From Rebecca billardiae RCC1528 (Eukaryota > Haptophyta), in the NCBI GenBank assembly GCA_965240325.2, contig OZ251222.1, positions 4,898,001 through 4,962,000 of the forward strand: a DNA stretch of 64,000 bases. Direction: 5' to 3'. Positions 16,321-28,300 of the stretch are shown here, one piece after another; positions within the stretch are counted from its first letter, which is position 1; every line of letters begins with the position of its first letter. The notes under the pieces were generated by a model, which worked only from the letters and a program-made list of their open reading frames with translations, did not search any database and had not been told where the DNA came from. The position numbers and the translations under genes are program-made.

Positions 16321-19300
16321 ATTTCGACGGCCACGTGCACGGATCTGCGCACGCTCTACGGCCTGGGTGACTCATGGCAGCTCTCTTCCGCTGCAGGCTA
16401 CGAGCGTGTCTGCGGGGAAAGCCGCCACCCCTGGGGCACGGGCTTCAGCTCGTACGAGGCCATCACCAACTGGGACATCTGCCCCGCCTCCGTGTGGTTT
16501 GTGTGGCAGGACGCCAACACCGCGTGCACGGACATCGGCGCGCGGCTGTGCACGCAGGCTGAGATCGAGGCGGACGTCGCGGCAAACGGCGACGCGCAGT
16601 GCGGCTCGTACGACGGCACGCCGTGGGACCAGCACCGCTTCTGGACGAGCACGCAGTGCGGCAAGAACGCGGACAACCGGCGGCGCGTGCCGGGCGCATC
16701 CGCGTACGCCGCGGAGGGTGCGCAGTGCAAGAACGGCGCAAGCGGCGTCAACAACGCAGGCGTCAAGTGCTGCGCCGACGAGCCTGCGCCGCCACCCTCG
16801 CCACCAGCGCCCCCGCCAAGCCCGCCGAGCCCGCCGCCGAGCCCGCCGCCCTCGCCCGCGCCACCACCGAGCCCGCCTCCCTCGCCGGGGCCACCGCCGA
16901 GCCCTCCACCCTCGCCACCGCCGAGCCCACCTCCGTCACCGCCTCCATCGCCACCGCCAAGCCCGCCACCGCAGCCGCCGCTGTCGCCGCCGCCAGCCCC
17001 ACAGCCCTCGCCGCCACCAAGCCCGCCACCGTCACCGCCGCCTAGCCCGCCGCCCAGCCCGCCGCCCAGCCCGCCGCCTGCGCCGCCGCCCTCGCCGCCG
17101 CCGCCTGGCTCGCCGCCGAAGCCGCCGCCTTCGCCACCACCGTCGCCCCCCCCGAGCTCGCCGAGCCCCCCGCCGTCACCGCCGCAGGCGACGACGTCGT
17201 GCGCGACGTTGCAGGCGCTGTACGGCGGCTGGCCGCTCGCCTCCGACCCCGGCTTCGCGCTGGTGTGCGGCGAGAGTAACAACGGGCTCGACGGGTCGGG
17301 CGGCAGCCAGTGCTCGGGGCTGCGCGACCACAACTCTGCCATCCAGTTCTGCCAGCGCGTGAACTCCCGGTTGTGCACGTACCAGGAGCTGCTGGCCGAC
17401 GTGGCGGCGAACACGGGCTGCGACCTCGAGAACTCGCGCGTGTGGACCAACCAAGCATGCTCCAACGAGGCGGCGCCCGACGTGGACAACTTCTGGAGCG
17501 TGGGCGGCTCCAACTCGTCCACGCTGCCGCTGCGCTGCCGCACGTGGGACAAGACGTACAGCGTGCGTTGCTGCGCGGACGTGCTCGAGTCACCACCCCC
17601 ACCTCTGCCGCCGCCAAGTCCGCCACCGAGTCCACCACCAAGCCCTCCGCCACCGCGCCCGCCTCCGAGCCCGCCGCCGAGCCCGCCACCATCGCCGCCG
17701 CCGAGCCCGCCGCCGAGCCCTCCGCCGAGCCCGCCTCCCAGCCCGGCACCGCCGCCGAGCCCGCCGCCGAGCCCACCGCCCAGCCCGCCACCCAGCCCGC
17801 CGCCAAGCCCTCCGCCACCGCGCCCACCCCCGAGCCCGCCGCCGAGCCCGCCGCCATCGCCGCCGCCGCTCCCGCCGCCGTCACCACCCCCGCTGCCCCC
17901 GCCAAGCCCCCCGCCCGGCCCACCGCCCAGCCCGCCGCCCAGCCCGCCGCCTAGCCCGTCTCCTCCACGGCCGCCGCCGAGTCCGCCGCCCACACTGCCG
18001 CCGAGTCCACCACCAGCCCCCCCACCCAGGCCGCCCCCAAGCCCACCGCCGAGCCCGCCGCCAAGCCCACCGCCGCCATCTCCTCCGCCGTCGCCGCCCC
18101 CCTCCTCGCCACCGCTGCCACCGCCTTCGCCGCCACCATCATCGCCACCCTCGCCGCCGCCATCACCCCCACCGTCGCCGCCACCTTCACCACCCCCGTC
18201 GCCGCCACCTTCGCCGCCACCTGTCGCCTCGCCACTCCCACCGCCTGCCCTGCCACCTCAGCCGCCGCCACGCCCGCCACCGAGTCCCCCGCCGAGCCCA
18301 CCGCCAAAGCCGCCTCCAAGCCCGCCCCCGAGCCCACCGCCGAGCCCTCCCCCGCCGTTTCCGCCGCCGTCGCCCCCGCCGTCGCCCCCACCGTCGCCGC
18401 CACCATCACCACCACCATCGCCACCACCGTCGCCACCGCCATCGCCGCCGCCGGCAGAGAGCCCAGCCCCACCACCGTCGACGCCGCCGCTCCCACCACC
18501 AAGGCCACCGCCAAGTCCGCCTCCAAGCCCACCTCCAAGACCCCCACCAAGCCCACCGCCGAGCCCTCCTCCGCCAGCGCCGCCACCGTCACCGCCGCCG
18601 TCACAGCCGCCGTCACCACCGCCATCGCCACCACCGAGCCCGCCACCGTCGTCACCTCCCTCTCCGCCGCCATCGCCGCCGCCTGCACTGAGCCCTCGCC
18701 CACCGCCATCACCACCGCCTAGCGCGCCGCCAAGGCCTCCACCCAGCCCACCGCCGAGCCCGCCGCCAAGCCCGCCGCTGTCACCACCACCAAGCCCGCC
18801 GCCGAGCCCACCACCGCCCAGACCACCGCCGTCACCGCCACCGTCACCGCCGCCTTCGCCACCGCCATCGCCGCCGCCTGCCTTGGCCCCACGCCCGCCG
18901 CCTTCGCCGCCCCCGAGTCTTCCGCCACAGCCACCGCCGAGCCCACCGCCGAGCCCACCGCCACAGCCACCGCCGATCCCGCCGCCACACCCACCGCCGA
19001 GCCCACCACCGAGCCCTCCGCCCCCGTCACCTCCGCCTTCGCCGCCGCCGTCGCCACCGCCGTCACCTCCACCCTCGCCGCCTCCGACGGGCGAGCCCCT
19101 CCCGCCGCCGTCACCACCACCGAGCCCACCGCCGAGCCCACCTCCGAGTCCTCCGCCCAGCCCGCCCCCGAGCCCGCCACCCCCAGCGCCCCCGCCATCA
19201 CCCCCGCCATCGCCACCTCCATCACCGCCACCGTCGCCGCCGCCAGCACCACCACCACCGCCGCGTGCCGCGCCGTTCCCACCGCCCTCGCCACCGAGCC

Positions 19301-22300
19301 CGCCCCCCGCTCCACCGCCAAGCCCCCCGCCTAGATCGCCGCCGGCCCCTCCGCCTTCGCCTCCACCGCAGCCGCCGCCGGTTCCACCGCCCAGCCCGCC
19401 TCCTCCGGTGCCGCCACCGTCACCCCCACCGACGCCACCGCCGTCACTGCCACCATCCACGCCACCGCTGCCACCGCCAAGCCCGCCGCCATTACCACCG
19501 CCCTCGCCGCCACCGTCGCCGCCGCCTTCGCCGCCACCATCGCCGCCGCCGAGCCCACCACCGTCGCCACCGCCGTCGCCACCACCGGTGGCCTCGCCAC
19601 TGCCGCCGCCCTCTCCGCCGCCTTTGCCGCCGCCGAGCCCGCCGCCCTCCCCACCGCCCTTGCCACCGCCCTCGCCGCCACCCTCACCGCCGCCATTGCC
19701 ACCGCCCTCGCCGCCACCAACGCCACCACCATCGCCACCACCTTCGGCATCGCCACTGCCCCCGCCGTCGCCGCCTCCGCAGCCAGCGCCGAGCCCGCCA
19801 CCGTCACCGCCGCCCTCGCCTCCACCGAGCCCACCGCCGCCAGTCCCACCGCCCTCGCCGCCGCCCTCGCCGCCTCCCAGCCCACCGCCGTCGCCACCGC
19901 CCGCACCCCCGCCGCCACCGAGGGCGCAGCCCTTCCCTCCGCCGAGTCCACCTGCGCCGCCGCCCAGCCCTCCGCCGAGCCAGCCGCCTCAGCCGCCGCC
20001 GAGCCCGCCACCGGCGTCACCGCCATCACCACCGCCCTCGCCACCGCCGAGTCCACCGCCGCCGGCGCCGCCGCCATCACCTCCGCCGTCACCTCCGCCG
20101 AGCCCGCCGCCGTCTCCACCGCTCTCCCCACCGCCGTCGCCGCTGCCTTCACCGCCGCCGAGCCCGCCTCCATCGCCACCACCTTCGCCACCGCCGTCGC
20201 CACCACCGGTGGCCTCGCCGCTGCCGCCACCGTCCCCGCCTCCGCAGCCACCGCCGAGCCCGCCACCGTCACCGCCGCCCTCGCCTCCACCGAGCCCACC
20301 GCCGCCAGTCCCACCGCCATCGCCGCCGCCCTTGCCACCTCCCAGCCCACCGCCTTCGCCACCGCCCGCACCCCCGCCACCACCGAGGGCGCAGCCCTTC
20401 CCGCCGCCGAGCCCACCTGCGCCGCCGCCAAGCCCTCCTCCGAGCCAGCCGCCTCTGCCGCCACCGAGCCCGCCACCGGCGTCACCTCCGCGCCCACCGC
20501 CCTCGCCACCACCGAGTCCACCGCCACCGGCGCCGCCGCCATCACCTCCGCCGCAGCCGCCGCCGAGCCCGCCACCGACGCAGCCGCCGTCTCCACCGCC
20601 CTCGCCGCCGCCTTCACCGCCGCCGAGCCCGCCTCCATCGCCACCGCCGTCGCCACCACCGTCGCCACCGCCGGCGGCCTCGCCGCTGCCGCCACCATCA
20701 CCGCCGCCTTCGCCGCCGCCGACCCCGCCGCCATCACCACCGCCCTCGCCGCCGCCCTCGCCGCCGCCATCGCTACCGCCCAGCCCCCCGCCGAGCCCGC
20801 CTCCATCGCCACCGCCGTCTCCACCACCGTCGCCACCGCCGGCGGCCTCGCCGCTGCCGCCACCATCACCGCCGCCTTCGCCGCCGCCGACCCCGCCGCC
20901 ATCACCACCGCCCTCGCCGCCGCCCTCGCCGCCGCCATCGCTACCGCCCAGCCCCCCGCCGAGCCCGCCTCCATCGCCACCGCCGTCTCCACCACCGTCG
21001 CCACCGCCGGCGGCCTCGCCGCTGCCTCCGCCATCCCCGCCGCCGTTGCCTCCGCCGAGCCCACCGCCATCGCTGCCACCCTTGCCGCCGCCTTCGCCGC
21101 CCCCGTCGCCACCGCCCAGCCCCCCGCCGAGCCCGCCTCCATCGCCACCGCCGTCTCCACCACCAGCGGCCTCGCCGTTGCCACCACCATCACCGCCTCC
21201 GCAGCCGCCGCCGGGCCCGCCGCCGTCACCGCCGCCCTCGCCTCCACCGAGCCCACCGCCGCCTGTCCCACCGCCCTCGCCGCCGCCCTCGCCGCCTCCC
21301 AGCCCACCGCCTTCGCCACCGCCCGCACCCCCGCCGCCGCCGAGGGCGCAGCCCTTCCCGCCGCCGAGCCCACCTGCGCCGCCGCCAAGCCCTCCGCCGA
21401 GCCAGCCACCTCTGCCGCCACCGAGCCCGCCACCGGCGTCACCTCCGCGTCCACCGCCCTCGCCACCACCGAGTCCACCGCCACCGGCGCCGCCGCCATC
21501 ACCTCCGCCGCAGCCGCCGCCGAGCCAGCCACCGACGCAGCCGCCGTCTCCACCGCCCTCGCCGCCGCCTTCACCGCCGCCGAGCCCGCCTCCATCGCCA
21601 CCGCCGTCGCCACCACCGTCGCCACCGCCGGCGGCCTCGCCGCTGCCGCCACCATCACCGCCGCCATGGCCGCCGCCGACCCCGCCGCCATCACCACCGC
21701 CCTCGCCGCCGCCCTCGCCGCCGCCATCGCTACCGCCCAGCCCCCCGCCGAGCCCGCCTCCATCGCCACCGCCGTCTCCACCACCGTCGCCACCGCCGGC
21801 GGCCTCGCCGCTGCCTCCGCCATCCCCGCCGCCGTTGCCTCCGCCGAGCCCACCGCCATCTCTGCCACCCTTGCCGCCGCCTTCGCCGCCCCCGTCGCCA
21901 CCGCCCAGCCCCCCGCCGAGCCCGCCTCCATCGCCACCGCCGTCTCCACCACCAGCGGCCTCGCCGTTGCCACCACCATCACCGCCTCCGCAGCCGCCGC
22001 CGGGCCCGCCGCCGTCACCGCCGCCCTCGCCTCCACCGAGCCCACCGCCGCCTGTCCCACCGCCCTCGCCGCCGCCCTCGCCGCCTCCCAGCCCACCGCC
22101 TTCGCCACCGCCCGCACCCCCGCCGCCGCCGAGGGCGCAGCCCTTCCCGCCGCCGAGCCCACCTGCGCCGCCGCCCAGCCCTCCGCCGAGCCAGCCACCT
22201 CTGCCGCCACCGAGCCCGCCACCGGCGTCACCTCCGCGTCCACCGCCCTCGCCACCACCGAGTCCACCGCCGCCAGCGCCGCCGCCATCACCTCCGCCGC

Positions 22301-25300
22301 AGCCGCCGCCGAGCCCGCCACCGACACAGCCGCCGTCTCCACCGCCCTCGCCGCCGCCTTCACCACCGCCGAGCCCGCCTCCTTCGCCACCGCCGTCTCC
22401 ACCACCATCGCCACCGCCGGCGGCCTCGCCGCTGCCGCCTCCATCACCGCCGCCAAGGCCGCCGCCGAGCCCACCGCCAGCACTGCCGCCCTCGCCGCCG
22501 CCATCGCCGCCGCCCAGCCCACCGCCGAGCCCGCCTCCGTCGCCACCGCCGTCGCCGCCACCGGCAGCCTCGCCGCTGCCACCGCCATCCCCGCCGCCGT
22601 CGCCTCCGCCGAGCCCACCGCCATCTCTGCCACCCTTGCCGCAGCCTTCGCCGCCCCCGTCGCCACCGCCCAGCCCGCCGCCGAGCCCGCCTCCTTCGCC
22701 ACCGCCGTCGCCACCACCGGCCTCGCCGCTGCCGCCGCCCTCTCCGCCGCCTTTGCCGCCGCCGAGCCCGCCGCCCTCACCACCGCCCTCGCAGCCGCCC
22801 TCGCCGCCGCCCTCACCACCACCCTCGCTGCCACCTCACCCGCCGCCCAGCCCACCACCCAGCCCGCCACCGTCGCCACCGCCATGGCCACCACCGGCGG
22901 CCTCGCCACTACCGCCGCCCTCTCCGCCGCCTGTGCCGCCGCCGAGCCCGCCGCCCTCGCCGCCGCCCTCGCCGCCGCCCTCGCCACCGCCCTTGTCGCC
23001 GCCTTTCCCGCCGCCGAGCCCGCCCCCGTCGCCACCGCCCTCGCCACCGCCGAGTCCACCGCCGCCGGTGCCGCCGCCGTCACCACCGCCCGTGCCGCCG
23101 CCCTCACCACCACCCTCGCCGCCACCCAGCCCACCGCCCAGCCCACCACCCAGCCCGCCACCGTCGCCACCACCATCGCCACCACCGGCGGCCTCGCCGC
23201 TGCCGCCGCCCTCTCCGCCGCCTGTGCCGCCGCCGAGCCCGCCGCCCTCGCCGCCGCCCTTGCCGCCGCCCTCGCCACCGCCCTTGTCGCCGCCTTTCCC
23301 GCCGCCGAGCCCGCCCCCGTCGCCACCGCCCTCGCCACCGCCGAGTCCACCGCCGCCGGTGCCGCCGCCGTCACCTCCGCCGCAGCCGCCGCCAAGCCCG
23401 CCACCAACTCAGCCGCCGTCCCCACCGCCGTCGCCGCCGCCTTCACCGCCCCCGAGCACGCCACCGTCGCCGCCGCCGTCACCGCCTCCGTCGCCACCAC
23501 CAGCTGCCTCGCCCCTGCCGCCACCGTCCCCGCCGCCGTTGCCACCACCTAGCCCGCCACCATCACCACCGCCCCTGCCGCCGCCCTCACCACCGCCCTC
23601 GCCGCCGCCCTCGCCGCCGCCCAGTCCACCGCCGAGCCCGCCTCCGTCGCCACCGCCGTCGCCACCACCGGCGGCCTCGCCACTGCCGCCGCCCTCTCCA
23701 CCGCCTTTGCCGCCGCCGAGCCCGCCGCCCTCTCCGCCGCCCTTGCCGCCGCCCTCGTCGCCACCCTCGCCGCCGCCCTTGCCACCGCCCTCGCCACCGC
23801 CCTTGTCGCCGCCTATCCCACCGCCGAGCCCGCCCCCGTCGCCACCGCCCTCGCCACCGCCGAGTCGACCGCCCCCGGTGCCGCCGCCGTCACCACCGCC
23901 CGTGCCGCCGCCCTCACCACCACCCTCGCCGCCACCTAGCCCGCCGCCCAGCCCACCACCCAGCCCGCCACCGTCGCCACCGCCATCGCCACCACCGGCG
24001 GCCTCGCCGCTGCCGCCGCCCTCTCCGCCGCCTTTGCCGCCGCCGAGCCCGCCGCCCTCTCCGCCGCCCTTGCCGCCGCCCTCGTCGCCACCCTCGCCGC
24101 CGCCCTTGCCACCGCCCTCGCCACCGCCCTTGTCGCCGCCTATCCCACCGCCGAGCCCGCCCCCGTCGCCACCGCCCTCGCCACCGCCGAGTCGACCGCC
24201 CCCGGTGCCGCCGCCGTCACCACCGCCCGTGCCGCCGCCCTCACCACCACCCTCGCCGCCACCTAGCCCGCCGCCCAGCCCACCACCCAGCCCGCCACCG
24301 TCGCCACCGCCATCGCCACCACCGGCGGCCTCGCCGCTGCCGCCGCCCTCTCCGCCGCCTTTGCCGCCGCCGAGCCCGCCGCCCTCTCCGCCGCCCTTGC
24401 CGCCGCCCTCGTCGCCACCCTCGCCGCCGCCCTTGCCACCGCCCTCGCCACCGCCCTTGTCGCCGCCTATCCCACCGCCGAGCCCGCCCCCGTCGCCACC
24501 GCCCTCGCCACCGCCGAGTCGACCGCCCCCGGTGCCGCCGCCGTCACCACCGCCCGTGCCGCCGCCCTCACCACCACCCTCGCCGCCACCTAGCCCGCCG
24601 CCCAGCCCACCACCCAGCCCGCCACCGTCGCCACTGCCATCGCCACCACCGGCGGCCTCGCCGCTGCCGCCGCCCTCTCCGCCGCCCTCGTCTCCGCCGA
24701 GCCCGCCGCCCTCTCCACCGCCCTCGCCGCCGCCCTCGCCGCCGCCCTCGCCGCCGCCCTCGCCGCCGCCCTCGCCGCCGCCCAGCCCAGTGCCTTGGCC
24801 ACCGCCCTCGCCGCCGCCCTCGCCACCACCCTCGCCGCCGCCCTCGCCGCCGCCCTCGCCGCCGCCCAGCCCCCTGCCCTCGCCACCACCATCGCCACCA
24901 CCTTCGCTGCCGCCCTCGCCGCCGCCCTTGCCACCGCCCTCGCCGCCACCCAGCCCACCGCCGAGCCCGCCGCCGTCGCCACCGCCCTCGCCACCGCCGG
25001 CCTCGCCGCTGCCGCCGCCATCACCGCAGCCTTCGTCTCCGCCGAGCCCGCCGCCCTCTCCACCGCCCTCGCCGCCGCCCTCGCCGCCGCCCTCGCCGCC
25101 GCCCTCGCTGCCACCTCACCCGCCGCCCAGCCCACCGCCGAGCCCGCCTCCCTCGCCGCCACCGTCGCCACCCCCCGCACCACTGCCGCTGCCACCGCCG
25201 TCCCCGCCGCCCTTGCGGCCGCCGAGCCCGCCGCCGTCACCGCCACCCTCGCCTCCACCGTCGCCTCTTCCCAGCCCGCCACCGAGCCCTCCCCCAACAC

Positions 25301-28300
25301 CGCCGCCGTCCCCTCCGCCCTCGCCACCGCCGTCTCCTCCGCCGAGCCCTCCGCCTTTGCCGCCGCCGCCCCTGCCACCGCCCTCCCCTCCTCCCAGCCC
25401 CCCGCCAAGCACGCCACCGTCGCCCCCTCCATCGCCGCCGCCGCAGCCACCGCCATCTCCACCGCCCTCCCCACCGCCATCCTTGCCTCCTGCACCGCCG
25501 CCGCCACGCCCGCCGCCGTCGCCTCCTCCGTCCTTGCCACCATCCCCACCGCCGTCCCCACCACCTTCAGCACCACCCGCGCCACCGCCAAGCCCACCGC
25601 CCTCACCGCCACCTGCTCCACAGCCGCCGTCTCCGCCCCCGTCGCCGCCGCCGAGCCCACCACCTTCGCCGCCACCCAGCCCGCCGCCACCGCTCCCGCC
25701 GCCGTCGCCGCCGAGCCCGCCGCCGCCGCGCACGCTGCCCTTCCCGCCGCCGTCGCCGCCGTCGCCGCCGCTTCCGCCGTTCGTGTTCGGCGCGGACGCG
25801 CTGGTCTCGGACGCTCAGATCACGCTGTACACGACGAGCAGCAGCCCGGGCGCGGCTGTGCACGGCACGGTGAGCAGCGCCGGCAACCGGCACAACTTGA
25901 CGGTGGGCTTCTTGGCGGGCGCGTCTGTGGGCGCGTCCGGCACGGTGCGCGCCGCGTCGCACGGCATCGATCTCGGCCTGGCGAGCAGCTACAGCGTGAC
26001 AGCCGAGCAGGCGGCGAGCGTGGACTGCGCTACACGCACGCCCATCGCGTACGCGGACCGCACGGGCGTGCGCGTCACGTACCAGCTGCGCGATGCGACG
26101 CACCGCTCATCCGTGCTCACCACGGGCCTGAGCGTGAGCCTGACTCTGTCGCTCGTCGGCGGCTCCGACCAGAGCTTCTCGTGCGGCTCGCCGAGCGCGA
26201 CGACGGGCGTGGGCGAGTGCTCGGCCACAGTGAGCTCGGGCTGGTTCAGCACGGGCGCAGCGGGCAGCGTCGACGTGCTCGTCGACTTCAACTACGGCGG
26301 CGGCACCGTCGACTCGTGCTCTCGCGCGGGCGCGATCACGCTCGCCGAGAGCCCGACCACGTACACACTCCCATCGGTCGGCCTGCTGGGCCAGATGGCG
26401 CAGTCGCCCGTGTTCGCGGGCGACAGCTTTGAGCTGGTGATGTACGCGCACACGGGCGGCGTCGCGCTCATCACCTGGCAGATCAACATTGCGTACGACT
26501 CGAGCGTGCTCAGCGTTGCCAGCACGTCGGTCGCGAGCACGTACAACTCGCCGGAGGTGAGCGACAACGCGGCCGGCCTCGTGTCGATCATCGCGACGGG
26601 GCTCACCGGTGGCACGACGAACGCGCAGGTGACCGGCACGGCCGTGGAGCTGATCACGCTGACCATGAGCGTGGCCGGAGGTGCCTCCGCGGGCAGCTAC
26701 GCCGGCGCCATCTCGGTCGAGGTCGAGCAGTATGTGAACGACGCGACGCAGGTGTACGTGAGCGAGCAGGCGGGCGTGGTCGCCGACACGGACGACGGCG
26801 CGTCAGCAAGTGGCACGCTTGTGGTGGAGACGGTGGCGGTGCAGGGCTGGTTCGCATTCGTCGCTTCGGGCGAGCTGGTCAACACAGCGCCGCTCTCCGG
26901 CACCGACGTGACCACCGCGCTCAGCGTGCTCGAGCTGTACAGCCGCGCCGCCACTGCGTCTGCCACTCAGTCGAGCGGCTACTCGTGCCTCGCGCTCGAC
27001 TCGAGCGTGCTCGGCATCAGCTCAGGGTCGCCGTGCACGGTGGTGGCGAGCAGCTCGAGCACGTCGGGCGCCGCGACTGCCCTCGTGAACGTGACGCGCG
27101 TCTCGAGCGGCGCGGTGGTCGCGAGCGTGCCGCTGCGCGTGTGGCACCCGCTGTCTGCAGAGATCCGCTTTGGGCATGGCACGCTCTTCGCCATCAAGGG
27201 CGCGTCGCAGCCAGGCCAGTGCGGCACGCAGGCGTTCCAGTCGACGACGGCCAGCCTCGTCGCCTCGTTTGGCGGCACGGATCTGAGCACCGTGAGCGAC
27301 GTGGACGTGACGCGCGAGGCAACGCTCGCCTCGGGCGACGCCGGCGTCGCGAGCATCTCCACGTCCGGCACGACCGGCGTGGTGACGGTGGCGGGCGTGG
27401 GCGTCGGCTCGGCTGCGATCAGCGCATCCGGCTCGAGCCCGTCCATCTCGTCGACGATTGTGGTGTCGACGGCCGTGGAGCGCCTCATCGCATCGCTCCG
27501 GCCAGTGGCATTCAACTCGATTGCGTTCGTCGACTCGCCGCCGTCGGCGCTGAGTGTGGGCGCGACGAGCGGCTTCGACGCGTCGGCTGCTCTCGGGCAG
27601 ACGCTCACGGCAGAAGGGCAGACGGTGAGCGTGTACACGTACGCGCACCTCGGCGACGGCTCGTACGAGCTCGTGCCGTCGGCTGAGGTCACGCTGACGA
27701 GCCGCACGTCGAGTCTCACCGTCGCTGCGCCCGGCGACGCATCGTCGCCGTGGACGGCGACAGTGGCTACGTTTGCCACGTCGCAGGAGGGCCTGCTCCT
27801 CGACGCGAGCTGGATCGATTCGTGCAGCGCCGTGCTCGCGACGGGCCGCGCGCGCGTGGGTCTGGAGTTGCCCAACGCGGTGAGCGTGGCCGTCAGCACA
27901 TCGGCCGCCAAGGTGACGTTGCCGGGCGACCCTGCCGCCGAGCCGCCGACGTCGCTGCCCACGTCGCTCACCGTCACGATCACGGTCACGTTTGAAGACG
28001 AGTCGCAGGTGGACTTCACCACAGACCCGCGCACGAACATCACGCTCTCGGTGCCGTCGTCGTGCGCCACGTTCAACGGCGTGAACCAGGTGACGATGGC
28101 GAGCGGCGCAACGTGCACTGCGCTCAATGTGACCGTCTTTGTCGACTCGTACCTCCTGAGCGGCTTCGTCGAGGTGCCTGTCGTGACGGCTGCGGGCGCG
28201 TCATTCGAGATCACGCTCGAGGACGACACGCTCGGGCTGATCGGCGCGTCCACCACGTTCCAGCGCACGGCCACGACGCCCTCGGCCACGCTGAGCGACG

